A DNA stretch of 64,000 nucleotides. Origin: Pseudomonas pudica (lineage in GTDB: Bacteria > Pseudomonadota > Gammaproteobacteria > Pseudomonadales > Pseudomonadaceae). The notes under the pieces are model-generated. The model worked only from the letters and a program-made list of their open reading frames with translations, made no database searches and was not told where the DNA came from. Both the position numbers and the translations under genes were made by a program. Shown here one piece after another: positions 38,747 to 50,889 of this stretch. The stretch is taken from positions 62,001 to 126,000 of the forward strand of contig NZ_JADLJS010000005.1 of the NCBI RefSeq assembly GCF_015680405.1, given 5' to 3'. The number at the start of each line of letters is the position of its first letter. Positions within the stretch are counted from its first letter, which is position 1.

Positions 38747-39532
38747 ATGAAGAAGCTCGCACTGCTTGGCGCCCTGGCGCTGTCCGTGTTTTCCCTGGTG
38801 TCGCAGGCCGATGAAAAACCGCTGAAAATCGGCATCGAAGCCGCCTATCCACCCTTCGCCTTCAAGCAGCCAGACGGCAGCATTGCCGGTTTTGACTACG
38901 ACATCGGCAACGCCCTGTGCGAAGAGATGAAGGCCAAGTGCACTTGGGTCGAGCAGGAGTTCGACGGCCTGATCCCGGCGCTGAAAGTGCGCAAGATCGA
39001 CGCTATCCTGTCGTCCATGTCGATCACCGACGACCGCAAGAAATCGGTCGACTTCACCAAGCGCTACTACCTGACCCCGGCGCGCCTGGTGATGAAGGAA
39101 GGTACCGCCGTCAGCGACAGCCTGGATGAGCTCAAGGGCAAGAAGATTGGTGTGCAGCGCGGCTCGATCCACGACCGCTTCGCCAAGGAAGTGCTGGGCG
39201 CCAAAGGTGCCACCGTGGTCCCTTACGGCACCCAGAACGAAATCTACCTGGACGTGGCGGCTGGCCGCCTCGATGGCACCGTGGCTGACGCCACCCTGCT
39301 GGAAGACGGCTTCCTCAAGACCGACGCCGGCAAGGGCTTCGCCTTCGTAGGCCCGTCCTTCACCGACGCCAAGTACTTCGGTGACGGCATCGGTATCGCC
39401 GTGCGCAAGGGTGACAAGGCCAACGTCGACCGCATCAACGCGGCGATCGATGCCATCCGTGCCAACGGCAAGTACAAAGAAATCGAGAAGAAGTACTTCA
39501 ACTTCGACATCTACGGTCCAGACTCGAACTAA
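38747..39532 (+). CDS. aotJ: Arginine/ornithine ABC transporter, periplasmic binding protein
   Basis: 261 residues from ATG 38747 (GGAG seven bases upstream). Signal peptide ends near VSQA-DEKP. Family 3 solute-binding fold with [29 protein letters not shown], the CEEMKAKC disulfide-type pair, [26 protein letters not shown] and the [17 protein letters not shown] hinge region. It is of the LAO/HisJ type; first gene of a four-gene transporter unit followed by argR and the AST pathway, so arginine and ornithine are the likely ligands. A strong hairpin follows the stop codon. Confidence 0.92.
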   Translation: MKKLALLGALALSVFSLVSQADEKPLKIGIEAAYPPFAFKQPDGSIAGFDYDIGNALCEEMKAKCTWVEQEFDGLIPALKVRKIDAILSSMSITDDRKKSVDFTKRYYLTPARLVMKEGTAVSDSLDELKGKKIGVQRGSIHDRFAKEVLGAKGATVVPYGTQNEIYLDVAAGRLDGTVADATLLEDGFLKTDAGKGFAFVGPSFTDAKYFGDGIGIAVRKGDKANVDRINAAIDAIRANGKYKEIEKKYFNFDIYGPDSN

Positions 39533-39553
39533 GACGTCGGGTTTCACCTGTGC

Positions 39554-39595
39554 AATGGTGCAAACAGCAGAAGCTCTGAGGTTTGCACCATTTTT
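39554..39595 (+). terminator. Intercistronic hairpin with T run between aotJ and aotQ
   Basis: AATGGTGCAAAC (39554-39565) and its exact complement (39581-39592) form a 12-bp stem with a 15-base loop, followed by TTT. It lies between the binding-protein gene and the permease genes, where partial termination or protection of the 5' message would give more binding protein than permease. Confidence 0.7.
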
Positions 39596-39620
39596 CATTC
39601 TCTAGGTCGAGGACCTCATC

Positions 39621-40310
39621 ATGTTGAAAGGCTACGGGGCAGTCATCCTCGACGGGGCGTGGCTGACGCTTCAGCTCGCCCTGTCGTCGATGGCCCTGGC
39701 CATCGTGCTCGGCCTGATCGGTGTGGCGCTGCGCTTGTCGCCGGTGCGCTGGCTGGCCTGGCTGGGCGATCTGTATTCCACGGTGATTCGTGGTATTCCG
39801 GACCTGGTCCTGATCCTGCTGATCTTCTACGGCGGGCAGGACATCATCAACCGGGTTGCGCCGCTGCTCGGTTATGAAGACTACATCGACCTGAATCCGC
39901 TGATCGCGGGTATCGGTACCCTGGGCTTCATCTTTGGTGCTTATCTTTCGGAAACCTTCCGCGGTGCATTCCTCGGTATCCCGAAAGGCCAGGCCGAAGC
40001 GGGCGTGGCGTATGGCATGAGCAACCGCCAGGTGTTCTTCCGCATCCAGGTGCCGCAAATGATTCGCCTGGCGATCCCGGGCTTCACCAACAACTGGCTG
40101 GTGCTGACCAAGGCCACCGCGCTGATTTCGGTAGTGGGCCTGCAGGACATGATGTTCAAGGCCAAGCAGGCGGCCGACGCCACCCGCGAGCCTTTCACCT
40201 TCTTCCTGGCGGTGGCGGCCCTGTACCTGGTGCTGACCAGCATCTCGCTGCTGGCCCTGAAGTATCTCGAGCGCCGCTATTCGGTGGGCGTCAAGGTGGC
40301 TGAACTATGA
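39621..40310 (+). CDS. aotQ: Arginine/ornithine ABC transporter permease AotQ (HisQ type)
   Basis: 229 residues, five or six hydrophobic segments, with the HisQ-type EAA loop GAFLGIPKGQAEAGVAYGMSNRQVFFRIQVPQ (core EAGVAYGMS). Inner-membrane half of the channel with AotM. Overlaps aotM by ATGA, which implies coupled translation. Confidence 0.93.
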   Translation: MLKGYGAVILDGAWLTLQLALSSMALAIVLGLIGVALRLSPVRWLAWLGDLYSTVIRGIPDLVLILLIFYGGQDIINRVAPLLGYEDYIDLNPLIAGIGTLGFIFGAYLSETFRGAFLGIPKGQAEAGVAYGMSNRQVFFRIQVPQMIRLAIPGFTNNWLVLTKATALISVVGLQDMMFKAKQAADATREPFTFFLAVAALYLVLTSISLLALKYLERRYSVGVKVAEL

Positions 40311-41005
40311 TCTTCGACTACAACGTCGTCTGGGAGGCACTGCCGATGTACTTCGGCGGCCTGCTGACCACCCTCAAGCTGCTGGCGATTTCGCTGTTCT
40401 TCGGGCTGCTGGCGGCCATTCCGCTGGGCCTGATGCGGGTGTCCAGGCTGCCAGCGGTCAACCTCGTGGCGTGGCTGTACACCTACGTGATCCGCGGCAC
40501 GCCGATGCTGGTGCAGCTGTTTCTGATCTACTACGGCCTGGCGCAGTTCGAGGCGGTGCGCGAAAGCTTCCTGTGGCCGCTGCTGTCCAGCGCTACCTTC
40601 TGTGCCTGCCTGGCGTTCGGTATCAACACCAGTGCCTATACCGCCGAAATCATCGCCGGCAGCCTCAAGGCCACGCCCCATGGCGAAATCGAGGCGGCAA
40701 AGGCCATGGGCATGTCGCGCATGAAGATGTACCGGCGCATTCTGCTGCCGTCGGCCCTGCGCCGGGCGCTGCCGCAGTACAGCAACGAAGTGATCATGAT
40801 GCTGCAGACCACCAGCCTGGCGTCGATCGTCACCCTGATCGACATCACTGGCGCTGCGCGCACGGTCAATGCGCAGTACTACCTGCCTTTCGAGGCCTAT
40901 ATCACGGCGGGCGTGTTCTACCTGTGCCTGACCTTCATCCTGGTGCGCCTGTTCAAGATGGCCGAACGCCGCTGGCTCGGCTACCTGGCGCCGCGCAAGC
41001 ACTGA
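40307..41005 (+). CDS. aotM: Arginine/ornithine ABC transporter permease AotM (HisM type)
   Basis: 232 residues, HisM-type permease with VIRGTPMLVQLFLIYYGL and the EAA loop EIEAAKAMGMSRMKMYRRILLPSALRRALPQ (core EAAKAMGMS). Partner of AotQ; starts inside the aotQ stop. 22 bases to aotP. Confidence 0.93.
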   Translation: MIFDYNVVWEALPMYFGGLLTTLKLLAISLFFGLLAAIPLGLMRVSRLPAVNLVAWLYTYVIRGTPMLVQLFLIYYGLAQFEAVRESFLWPLLSSATFCACLAFGINTSAYTAEIIAGSLKATPHGEIEAAKAMGMSRMKMYRRILLPSALRRALPQYSNEVIMMLQTTSLASIVTLIDITGAARTVNAQYYLPFEAYITAGVFYLCLTFILVRLFKMAERRWLGYLAPRKH

Positions 41006-41027
41006 CCGCTTTGTGAGAATCGACAGC

Positions 41028-41792
41028 ATGTACAAACTCGAAGTCCAAGACCTGCACAAGCGCTACGGCAGCCATGAAGTGCTCAAGGGCGTGTCCCTGT
41101 CGGCCAAGGCAGGCGATGTCATCAGCATCATCGGCTCCAGCGGTTCGGGCAAGTCGACCTTCCTGCGCTGCATCAACCTGCTGGAGCAGCCGCACGCCGG
41201 CAAGATCCTGCTCAACAACGAAGAGTTGAAGCTGGTACCGGGCAAGGACGGCGCGCTCAAGGCCGCCGACCCGCGTCAGCTGCAGCGCATGCGCTCGCGC
41301 CTGTCGATGGTTTTCCAGCACTTCAACCTGTGGTCGCACATGACAGCGCTGGAAAACATCATCGAAGCGCCGGTGCACGTGCTGGGCGTGAACCGCAAGG
41401 AAGCCCTGGAAAAGGCCGAGCACTACCTGGCCAAGGTGGGTGTCGCTCATCGCAAGGACGCCTTCCCGGGGCACATGTCCGGCGGCGAGCAGCAGCGTGT
41501 GGCAATTGCCCGGGCGCTGGCCATGGAGCCGGAGGTCATGCTGTTCGACGAGCCGACCTCGGCGCTGGATCCGGAATTGGTGGGCGATGTGCTCAAGGTG
41601 ATGCAGGCGCTGGCCCAGGAAGGCCGCACCATGGTGGTGGTTACCCACGAGATGGGCTTTGCCCGTGAAGTGTCCAACCAACTGGTGTTCCTGCACAAGG
41701 GCCTGGTGGAGGAAACCGGCTGCCCGCGCGAAGTGCTTGCCAACCCGCAGTCGGAGCGCCTGAAGCAGTTCCTCTCCGGCAGCCTGAAGTAA
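41028..41792 (+). CDS. aotP: Arginine/ornithine ABC transporter ATP-binding protein
   Basis: 254 residues from ATG 41028. Walker A GSSGSGKST, Q-loop VFQHFNLW, signature MSGGEQQRVAIARAL, Walker B VMLFDEPTSALDPE and the switch histidine VVVTHEMGFA are all intact. It is the ATPase of the HisP type for the AotQM channel. Last gene of the transporter unit; argR follows after ~100 bases that contain the palindrome TGCAAATTTGCA (41795-41806). Confidence 0.94.
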   Translation: MYKLEVQDLHKRYGSHEVLKGVSLSAKAGDVISIIGSSGSGKSTFLRCINLLEQPHAGKILLNNEELKLVPGKDGALKAADPRQLQRMRSRLSMVFQHFNLWSHMTALENIIEAPVHVLGVNRKEALEKAEHYLAKVGVAHRKDAFPGHMSGGEQQRVAIARALAMEPEVMLFDEPTSALDPELVGDVLKVMQALAQEGRTMVVVTHEMGFAREVSNQLVFLHKGLVEETGCPREVLANPQSERLKQFLSGSLK

Positions 41793-41890
41793 AAACTGCA
41801 AATTTGCACCAGAATAGGGCATGCTGCGCGGCGAGCGCAGCCTGACCCGGCGCACAGACTCGAACGACCTCAGGTTTCGGACCGCACCCT

Positions 41891-42871
41891 ATGACCACCC
41901 AGCGAATCGGTTTTCTCATCTGGCCCAGCACCAGGCCCTTGACCCTGGCGCTGGCCGAGGAAGTGTTGCAGGTGGCGCAGCGGGTGCACCCGGAGGTGGC
42001 CTACGAGCTGGTCTTCCTGCAGGCGGAGCCGGCGCAAGAGGGTAGCTGGCGCTTGCCGGGCGAACCGTGGAACGGCCGCCTTGAGGGGTGCCACAAGCTG
42101 TTCCTTTTGGCTGACGAGCAGCCGTCGGCGGTGGGGGCGGCGTTGTCGGCGGCGCTCAAGCAGTTGGCGCGCAGTGGCTGCATGATCGGTGGCCTGTCGG
42201 CAGGGGTCTACCCCCTGGCGATGCTGGGCCTGCTCGACGGTTACCGGGCTGCGGTGCACTGGCGCTGGCAGGATGATTTTGCCGAGCGCTTCCCCAAGGT
42301 GATCGCCACCAGCCACCTGTTCGACTGGGACCGTGATCGCCTGACCGCTTGTGGCGGCATGGCCGTGACCGACCTGCTGCTGGCGGTGCTGGCTCGTGAC
42401 CATGGAGCGGAGTTGGCCGGAGCGGTGTCGGAGGAGCTGGTGGTCGAGCGCATCCGCGAGGGTGGCGAGCGCCAGCGCATTCCGTTGCAGAACCGCCTGG
42501 GCTCCAGCCATCCCAAGCTGACCCAGGCGGTGCTGTTGATGGAGGCCAACATTGAAGAGCCACTGACCACCGACGAAATTGCCCAGCACGTGTGCGTTTC
42601 GCGCCGGCAACTGGAGCGTATCTTCAAACAGTACCTCAACCGCGTGCCGAGCCAGTACTACCTGGAGCTGCGCCTGAACAAGGCGCGGCAGATGCTGATG
42701 CAGACCAGCAAGTCGATCATCCAGATCGGGCTGTCCTGCGGCTTTTCCTCAGGGCCGCATTTTTCCAGTGCCTACCGCAACTTCTTTGGCGCAACGCCGC
42801 GGGAGGATCGCAACCAGCGGCGTAGCAGCAGCCCGTTCGAACTGAGCTCGGCGCCTGCCGAAAAAGGCTGA
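41891..42871 (+). CDS. argR: Arginine-responsive regulator ArgR (AraC/XylS family)
   Basis: 326 residues. Unlike the hexameric ArgR of E. coli, the pseudomonad protein has an N-terminal class I glutamine-amidotransferase-like (DJ-1/PfpI) sensing domain (~1-185: RIGFLIWPSTRPLTLALAEE, MIGGLSAGVYPLAMLGLLDG) and a C-terminal AraC DNA-binding domain with TTDEIAQHVCVSRRQLERIFK and IIQIGLSCGFSSGPHFSSAYRNFFGATP. It activates aot and aru genes when arginine is present and represses biosynthetic genes. Its place between the transporter and the catabolic operon, with sites matching TGTCGC-N8-AA before both, agrees. Confidence 0.95.
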   Translation: MTTQRIGFLIWPSTRPLTLALAEEVLQVAQRVHPEVAYELVFLQAEPAQEGSWRLPGEPWNGRLEGCHKLFLLADEQPSAVGAALSAALKQLARSGCMIGGLSAGVYPLAMLGLLDGYRAAVHWRWQDDFAERFPKVIATSHLFDWDRDRLTACGGMAVTDLLLAVLARDHGAELAGAVSEELVVERIREGGERQRIPLQNRLGSSHPKLTQAVLLMEANIEEPLTTDEIAQHVCVSRRQLERIFKQYLNRVPSQYYLELRLNKARQMLMQTSKSIIQIGLSCGFSSGPHFSSAYRNFFGATPREDRNQRRSSSPFELSSAPAEKG

Positions 42872-42891
42872 TTGCCCTGTAGTCTGTACTG

Positions 42892-42990
42892 GCCCTATCG
42901 CTGGCAAGCCAGCTCCCACAGAATCACCACAGGCCTTGATGGTTACGGGGCACTTGTGGGAGCGGGCGAGCCCGCGAATCGGCCGGTACA
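42892..42990. repeat. REP/BIME inverted repeat pair (mixed variants)
   Basis: Left arm has the GCTGGCAAGCCAGC inner stem, right arm the GGGCGAGCCC stem; outer parts (CTGTACTGGCC..GGCCGGTACAG) still pair. Such mixed pairs suggest exchange between element types. Between argR and the aruC promoter. Confidence 0.82.
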
Positions 42991-43068
42991 GGCAACCACG
43001 CTTCTATATGTGTACACCCGTTCACCCAGCCCCCTCTCTCCCGTACACTGCGCGATTGCGACAGTGTT

Positions 43069-44434
<1,366 letters not shown>

Positions 44435-44512
44435 TCCGCCTGCAGTCCCTTCACCGGCCCTGGCCCAGGCTCAACCCGAGTCTGCACCGGGCCGGTGATA
44501 CCCGATTCCAGT

Positions 44513-44538
44513 GCAGGTGCCGGTGCACCTGCCGTTTT
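44513..44538 (+). terminator. Terminator-like hairpin inside the aru operon (aruC-aruF gap)
   Basis: GCAGGTGC-CGGT-GCACCTGC (8-bp perfect stem, tetraloop) then CGTTTTT. It lies in the 147-base gap between aruC and aruF; another pairing CACCGGCCC/GGGCCGGTG (44450-44496) precedes it. The layout would let aruC be made in excess or allow attenuation before aruFGDBE. Confidence 0.65.
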
Positions 44539-44581
44539 TCCGTGCTGCCGTGAGCGGCCCGTATTCCAAAGGAGTGACACC

Positions 44582-45601
44582 ATGCTGGTGATGCGCCCCG
44601 CGCAAATGGCTGATCTGAACGAAGTGCAGCGCATGGCTGCAGACAGCCCCATTGGTGTCACCTCGCTGCCGGACGACACCGCTCGCCTGGGCGACAAGAT
44701 CGCCGCATCCGAGACTTCCTTCGCCGCCGAGGTCAGCTTCAACGGTGAAGAAAGCTACTTCTTCGTGCTCGAGGACAGCGAAACCGGCAAGCTGGCCGGT
44801 TGCTCGGCCATCGTAGCTTCGGCCGGCTACTCCGAGCCGTTCTACAGCTTTCGTAACGAGACCTTCGTGCACGCCTCGCGCGAGCTGAAGATCCACAACA
44901 AGATCCACGTGTTGTCGCTGTGCCATGACCTGACCGGCAACAGCCTGCTGACCAGCTTCTATGTGCTGCCGGAACTGGTGAACAGTGGCTGGGCCGAGCT
45001 CAATTCACGTGGCCGCCTGCTGTTCATGGCCGCTCATCCGGAGCGTTTCGCCGACTCGGTGGTGACCGAGATCGTCGGCTACAGCGACGAGCAGGGTGAG
45101 TCGCCGTTCTGGGATGCCATCGGCCGCAACTTCTTCGACCTCAATTACGCCGACGCCGAGCGCCTGTGCGGCCTTAAAAGCCGCACCTTCCTCGCCGAAC
45201 TGATGCCGCACTACCCGATATACGTGCCGCTGCTGCCTGACCTGGCTCAGGAAGCCATGGGCCAGGTGCATCCGAGGGCGCAGATTACCTTCGACATCCT
45301 CATGCGCGAAGGCTTCGAGACCGAGCACTACATCGACATCTTCGATGGCGGCCCGACCTTGCATGCGCGTACCTCGGGCATCCGCTCGATCGCCCAGAGC
45401 CGGGTGGTGCCGGTGAAGCTCGAGGACACCCCGGTCAAGGGCGGGCGCCCGTACCTGGTGTGCAACGGCCAGTTGCAGGACTACCGCGCTGTACTGCTGG
45501 ACCTGGACTGGGTGCCGGGCAAACCCGTCAGCCTGAGCCCTGCAGCCGCCGAGGCGCTGGGGGTGGGCGAGGGGGCCAGCGTGCGTCTGGTTGCGGTCTG
45601 A
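44582..45601 (+). CDS. aruF: Arginine N-succinyltransferase, alpha subunit
   Basis: 339 residues from ATG 44582 (GGAG eight bases upstream). AstA/AruF fold, a GNAT-like acyltransferase: MLVMRPAQMADLNEVQRMAADSPIGVTSLP, HVLSLCHDLTGNSLLTSFYV, DEQGESPFWDAIGRNFFDL and FIAELMPHYPIY-like block FLAELMPHYPIYVPLLP. With AruG it forms the heteromeric enzyme that puts succinyl from succinyl-CoA on arginine (or ornithine), the first AST step. About 78 bases to aruG. Confidence 0.96.
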   Translation: MLVMRPAQMADLNEVQRMAADSPIGVTSLPDDTARLGDKIAASETSFAAEVSFNGEESYFFVLEDSETGKLAGCSAIVASAGYSEPFYSFRNETFVHASRELKIHNKIHVLSLCHDLTGNSLLTSFYVLPELVNSGWAELNSRGRLLFMAAHPERFADSVVTEIVGYSDEQGESPFWDAIGRNFFDLNYADAERLCGLKSRTFLAELMPHYPIYVPLLPDLAQEAMGQVHPRAQITFDILMREGFETEHYIDIFDGGPTLHARTSGIRSIAQSRVVPVKLEDTPVKGGRPYLVCNGQLQDYRAVLLDLDWVPGKPVSLSPAAAEALGVGEGASVRLVAV

Positions 45602-45679
45602 GGTCTGGCGACAGACGTTTCGGGATTGATGCGTTAGAAGAGTTTCGCGCCGGCCGCCGCCGCCGCAAAAGGAGATAGC

Positions 45680-46708
45680 ATGATCGTTCGTCCTGTACGC
45701 AGCAGCGATTTGCCTGCGTTGATCGAATTGGCACGCAGCACCGGTACCACCGGGCTGACCACGCTGCCGGCCAACGAAGAGCGCCTGGGGCATCGTGTTG
45801 GCTGGGCGGAAAAGAGCTTCCGTGGCGAAGCCGAGCGTGGCGACACCGACTACCTGTTCGTGCTGGAAAACGACGAAGGCATGGTGGTGGGCATCAGTGC
45901 CATCGCCGGTGCCGTCGGCCTGCGCGAACCTTGGTACAACTACCGGGTCGGCCTGACCGTCAGCGCCTCGCAGGAGCTGAAGATCTACCGCGAAATCCCC
46001 ACCCTGTTCCTGGCCAACGACCTGACCGGCAACTCCGAGCTGTGCTCGCTGTTCCTGCGCAGCGACTATCGCTCCGGCCTCAACGGCCGCCTGCTGTCGC
46101 GGGCGCGCATGCTGTTCATCGCCGAGTTCCCCGAGCTGTTCGGCAAGAAGATCATCGCCGAAATGCGCGGCATGTCCGACGAGCAGGGCCGCTCGCCGTT
46201 CTGGGAAAGCCTGGGCCGGCACTTCTTCAAGATGGAGTTCAGCCAGGCCGACTACCTCACCGGCGTGGGCAACAAGTCGTTCATTGCCGAACTGATGCCG
46301 AAGTTCCCGTTGTACACCTGCTTCCTCTCCGAAGCGGCGCGCAACGTGATCGGCCGCGTGCACAAAGACACCGAGCCGGCGCTGGCCATGCTCAAGCAGG
46401 AAGGCTTCAACTATCAGGGCTACGTCGACATCTTCGATGCCGGCCCCGCCATCGAGTGCGACACCTCCAGGATACGCGCCGTGCGCGAAAGCCAGACCCT
46501 GGTGCTGGCGGTGGGCACGCCGGGCGATGACGCGACGCCTTACATCATCCACAACCGCAAACGCGACGACTGCCGCATAACGGCCGCACCTGCGCGGCTG
46601 GCTGCCGGTACCCTGGTGGTCGACCCTCTGACCGCCAAGCGCCTGCGCATGGGTGCCGGCGACAACGTGCGCGCCGTGCCGCTGTCGGCAAGCCGGGAGG
46701 CCCAGTAA
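45680..46708 (+). CDS. aruG: Arginine N-succinyltransferase, beta subunit
   Basis: 342 residues, clear paralogue of AruF with the same landmarks (MIVRPVRSSDLPALIELARSTGTTGLTTLP, FLANDLTGNSELCSLFL, DEQGRSPFWESLGRHFFKMEF, FIAELMPKFPLYTCFL). Gene duplication produced the two-subunit enzyme of pseudomonads where enterobacteria have one AstA. Its TAA stop is directly followed by the aruD ATG, so the two are translationally linked. Confidence 0.96.
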   Translation: MIVRPVRSSDLPALIELARSTGTTGLTTLPANEERLGHRVGWAEKSFRGEAERGDTDYLFVLENDEGMVVGISAIAGAVGLREPWYNYRVGLTVSASQELKIYREIPTLFLANDLTGNSELCSLFLRSDYRSGLNGRLLSRARMLFIAEFPELFGKKIIAEMRGMSDEQGRSPFWESLGRHFFKMEFSQADYLTGVGNKSFIAELMPKFPLYTCFLSEAARNVIGRVHKDTEPALAMLKQEGFNYQGYVDIFDAGPAIECDTSRIRAVRESQTLVLAVGTPGDDATPYIIHNRKRDDCRITAAPARLAAGTLVVDPLTAKRLRMGAGDNVRAVPLSASREAQ

Positions 46709-48172
<1,464 letters not shown>

Positions 48173-48195
48173 CAACAGGTCACGGAGCCTAGCCG

Positions 48196-49545
48196 ATGAA
48201 ATCCTACGAAGTGAATTTTGATGGCCTGGTGGGGCCTACCCACAACTATGGCGGCCTGTCCTACGGCAACGTGGCTTCGCAGAGCAACAGCCAGCAGGGG
48301 TCCAACCCGCGCGAAGCCGCGCGCCAGGGCCTGGCGAAGATGAAAGCGCTGGCCGACATGGGCTTCAAGCAGGGCGTGCTGGCGCCGCAGGAGCGCCCGG
48401 ACGTGGCCGCACTGCGCCGCCTGGGCTTCGGCGGCAGCGACGCCGAAGTGATCCAGCGCGCCGCCAGGGAGGCCATGCCATTGCTGGTGGCCAGCTGCTC
48501 GGCCTCGAGCATGTGGGTGGCCAACGCCGCCACAGTCAGCCCCAGTGCCGACACCGCCGATGGCCGCGTGCACTTCACCGCTGCCAACCTCAACTGCAAG
48601 TACCACCGCAGCATCGAGCACCCAACCACCAGCCGCGTGCTGGGTGCCATGTTCAGCGATGACAAGCACTTTGCCCACCACGAGGCACTGCCTGCCGTGG
48701 CGCAGTTCGGTGACGAGGGTGCGGCCAACCACACGCGCTTCTGCCGTGCGTATGGCGAGGCCGGCGTGGAGTTCTTCGTCTACGGCCGCAGCGCCTTCGA
48801 CAGCCGCTACCCGGCGCCGCAGAAGTACCCGGCCCGGCAAACCCTGGAAGCCTCCCAGGCCGTGGCCCGGCTGCATGGCCTGCGCGATGACGGCGTGGTC
48901 TACGCTCAACAGAACCCGGCCGTGATCGACCAGGGCGTGTTCCACAACGATGTGATTGCGGTGGGCAACGGCGAGGTGCTGTTCTATCACGAGGACGCTT
49001 TCCTCGACACCGACGCGGTACTTGGCCAGCTGCGAGCTAAACTGGCCAGCAAGGGTGGCAACTTCCAGGCCATCTGCGTGCCACGGGCAGCGGTGACGGT
49101 GGAGGACGCGGTGCGTTCCTATCTGTTCAACAGCCAGCTGCTCAGCCGCGACGACGGCTCCATGCTGTTGGTGGTGCCGGAAGAGTGCCGCAACAACGAG
49201 CGGGTCTGGGCCTACCTGGGCCAGTTGACCAGCCAGGGCGGCGCGGTGAAAGAGGTCAAGGTATTCGACCTCAAGCAGAGCATGCAGAACGGCGGTGGGC
49301 CGGCTTGCCTGCGTTTGCGCGTGGCGTTGAAGGAAACGGAACTGGCAGCGGTCAACCAAGGCGTTATCATGACCGCCTCGCTGTACGACACCCTGCTGCT
49401 GTGGGTCGACAAGCATTACCGCGATCGCCTTGGCGAGGCGGACCTGGCCGACCCGCAGTTGCTGGTGGAATGCCGTACGGCACTGGACGAATTGACCCAG
49501 ATCCTGAAGTTGGGCTCGGTGTATCCGTTCCAACGCCAACCTTGA
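48196..49545 (+). CDS. aruB: N-succinylarginine dihydrolase
   Basis: 449 residues, AstB family of the guanidino-group-modifying superfamily. N-terminus [21 protein letters not shown], central [30 protein letters not shown], and late [16 protein letters not shown] carrying the active cysteine. It removes two ammonia and CO2 from N-succinylarginine to give N-succinylornithine, AST step 2. 23 bases after aruD. Confidence 0.96.
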   Translation: MKSYEVNFDGLVGPTHNYGGLSYGNVASQSNSQQGSNPREAARQGLAKMKALADMGFKQGVLAPQERPDVAALRRLGFGGSDAEVIQRAAREAMPLLVASCSASSMWVANAATVSPSADTADGRVHFTAANLNCKYHRSIEHPTTSRVLGAMFSDDKHFAHHEALPAVAQFGDEGAANHTRFCRAYGEAGVEFFVYGRSAFDSRYPAPQKYPARQTLEASQAVARLHGLRDDGVVYAQQNPAVIDQGVFHNDVIAVGNGEVLFYHEDAFLDTDAVLGQLRAKLASKGGNFQAICVPRAAVTVEDAVRSYLFNSQLLSRDDGSMLLVVPEECRNNERVWAYLGQLTSQGGAVKEVKVFDLKQSMQNGGGPACLRLRVALKETELAAVNQGVIMTASLYDTLLLWVDKHYRDRLGEADLADPQLLVECRTALDELTQILKLGSVYPFQRQP

Positions 49546-49559
49546 AGAGAGACTTTGCA

Positions 49560-49850
49560 ATGACCGACGCCCTGCGCCTTATCCTGGAAGATGAAGACGG
49601 CACCCAGCTGGAAACTTCCTGCACCCGCTTTGCCGTGGTCTGGCAAGGCAAGGAAGTGTGGATTCAGCAGGATGGTCGTGGCCAGCTGTTGATCGGCGTG
49701 GATGTCGAGGAAGACGACACCGAGTACGCCAACCTGCTGCTGCGCCCGATGGCCACCAACCTGGTCAGCCTGCAGCTGGAAATGGAACCGGCGGAGGTCG
49801 GCGAAGACGACGATCACGTCCATGGCCCCGACTGCGGCCACCACCACTAA
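49560..49850 (+). CDS. Conserved hypothetical protein of the aru operon with His-rich tail
   Basis: 96 residues from ATG 49560 (AGAGAG upstream), placed between aruB and aruE as in P. aeruginosa (PA0900 position, from memory). A beta-rich body ([35 protein letters not shown]) is followed by an acidic part and the end [14 protein letters not shown], which offers several His, one Cys and acids for a metal ion. AruE next door is a zinc enzyme, so a role in supplying or sensing zinc is a thought, not shown. No known domain recognised. Confidence 0.8.
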   Translation: MTDALRLILEDEDGTQLETSCTRFAVVWQGKEVWIQQDGRGQLLIGVDVEEDDTEYANLLLRPMATNLVSLQLEMEPAEVGEDDDHVHGPDCGHHH

Positions 49851-49860
49851 GGAAGTACCT

Positions 49861-50868
49861 ATGCTCGCCCTTGGCAAATTGCTTGAGCTGACCCTCACCG
49901 ATCACGAACCGGCCGAGAAGACCCAAGTGACAACCAAGGGCGCGCGTTTGCGCTGGCTGGGGGAGGGCGCGCTCGAAGTGCGCCCGGCCGAAAACGAGGA
50001 TTGCGGGCTGGATTTGCTGTTGTCCGCCGGCATCCACGGCAACGAAACGGCACCGATCGAGTTGCTCGAGCGGCTGCTGCATGGCGTGGCCAACGGCAAG
50101 ATCATACCCAAGGCCCGGGTGCTGTTCCTGTTCGGCAACCCGGCAGCTATCCGCAAGGGCGAGCGCTTCATCGAGCAGGACATCAACCGCCTGTTCAACG
50201 GGCGCCACGAGCTGTCCAGTGGCTTCGAGGCATTGCGTGCCGCCGAGCTTGAACAGTTCGCCCGGGTGTTCTTCAGCAAGCCGGGGCGCAGCCGCCTGCA
50301 CTACGACCTGCATACCGCCATCCGTGGCTCGAAGATCGAGCAATTTGCCTTGTACCCTTATAAAGAGGGGCGCAAGCATTCCCGTCGCGAGCTGGTACGG
50401 CTGGCGGCGGCGGGCATGGAGGCAGTGTTGCTGCAGAGCAAGTCTTCAATCACCTTCAGCGCCTTCACCTACGAGCAGCTGGAGGCCGAGGCCTTTACCC
50501 TGGAACTGGGCAAGGCCCGACCGTTCGGGCAGAACGAGCTGGTCAACCTCGACAAGCTGGAAGCGAGGCTGATCCGCATCATCGAAGACACCGAGCCGCA
50601 GGGCGAAAGCTCGCTGGATGGCCTGCAGCTGTTCAGCGTGTCCCGCGAGATCATCAAGCACAGCGACAGCTTCCACCTGCATCTGCCGGCGGACATCGAG
50701 AATTTCTCCGAGCTGAGCAAGGGCTACCTGCTGGCCGAGGACCTGGCCGAGACGCGCTGGGTGGTCGAAGAGGAGGGCGCGCGCATCATTTTCCCCAACC
50801 CCAAGGTCAAGAATGGCCTCAGGGCGGGGATTCTGATCGTTCCTGACTCCGGCCAGCGACTGGGCTGA
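49861..50868 (+). CDS. aruE: Succinylglutamate desuccinylase
   Basis: 335 residues from ATG 49861 (AAGGAAG upstream). M14-like AstE/aspartoacylase fold: zinc ligands in [11 protein letters not shown] (His, Glu) and in [11 protein letters not shown] (His), with the catalytic Glu region [14 protein letters not shown]. Hydrolyses N-succinylglutamate to glutamate and succinate, the last AST step. Ten bases after the His-rich protein gene; last gene of the operon, 21 bases from the convergent M91-like gene, with no obvious terminator between. Confidence 0.96.
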   Translation: MLALGKLLELTLTDHEPAEKTQVTTKGARLRWLGEGALEVRPAENEDCGLDLLLSAGIHGNETAPIELLERLLHGVANGKIIPKARVLFLFGNPAAIRKGERFIEQDINRLFNGRHELSSGFEALRAAELEQFARVFFSKPGRSRLHYDLHTAIRGSKIEQFALYPYKEGRKHSRRELVRLAAAGMEAVLLQSKSSITFSAFTYEQLEAEAFTLELGKARPFGQNELVNLDKLEARLIRIIEDTEPQGESSLDGLQLFSVSREIIKHSDSFHLHLPADIENFSELSKGYLLAEDLAETRWVVEEEGARIIFPNPKVKNGLRAGILIVPDSGQRLG

Positions 50869-50889
50869 GCTGGCCCCGGTACCCTGGGC

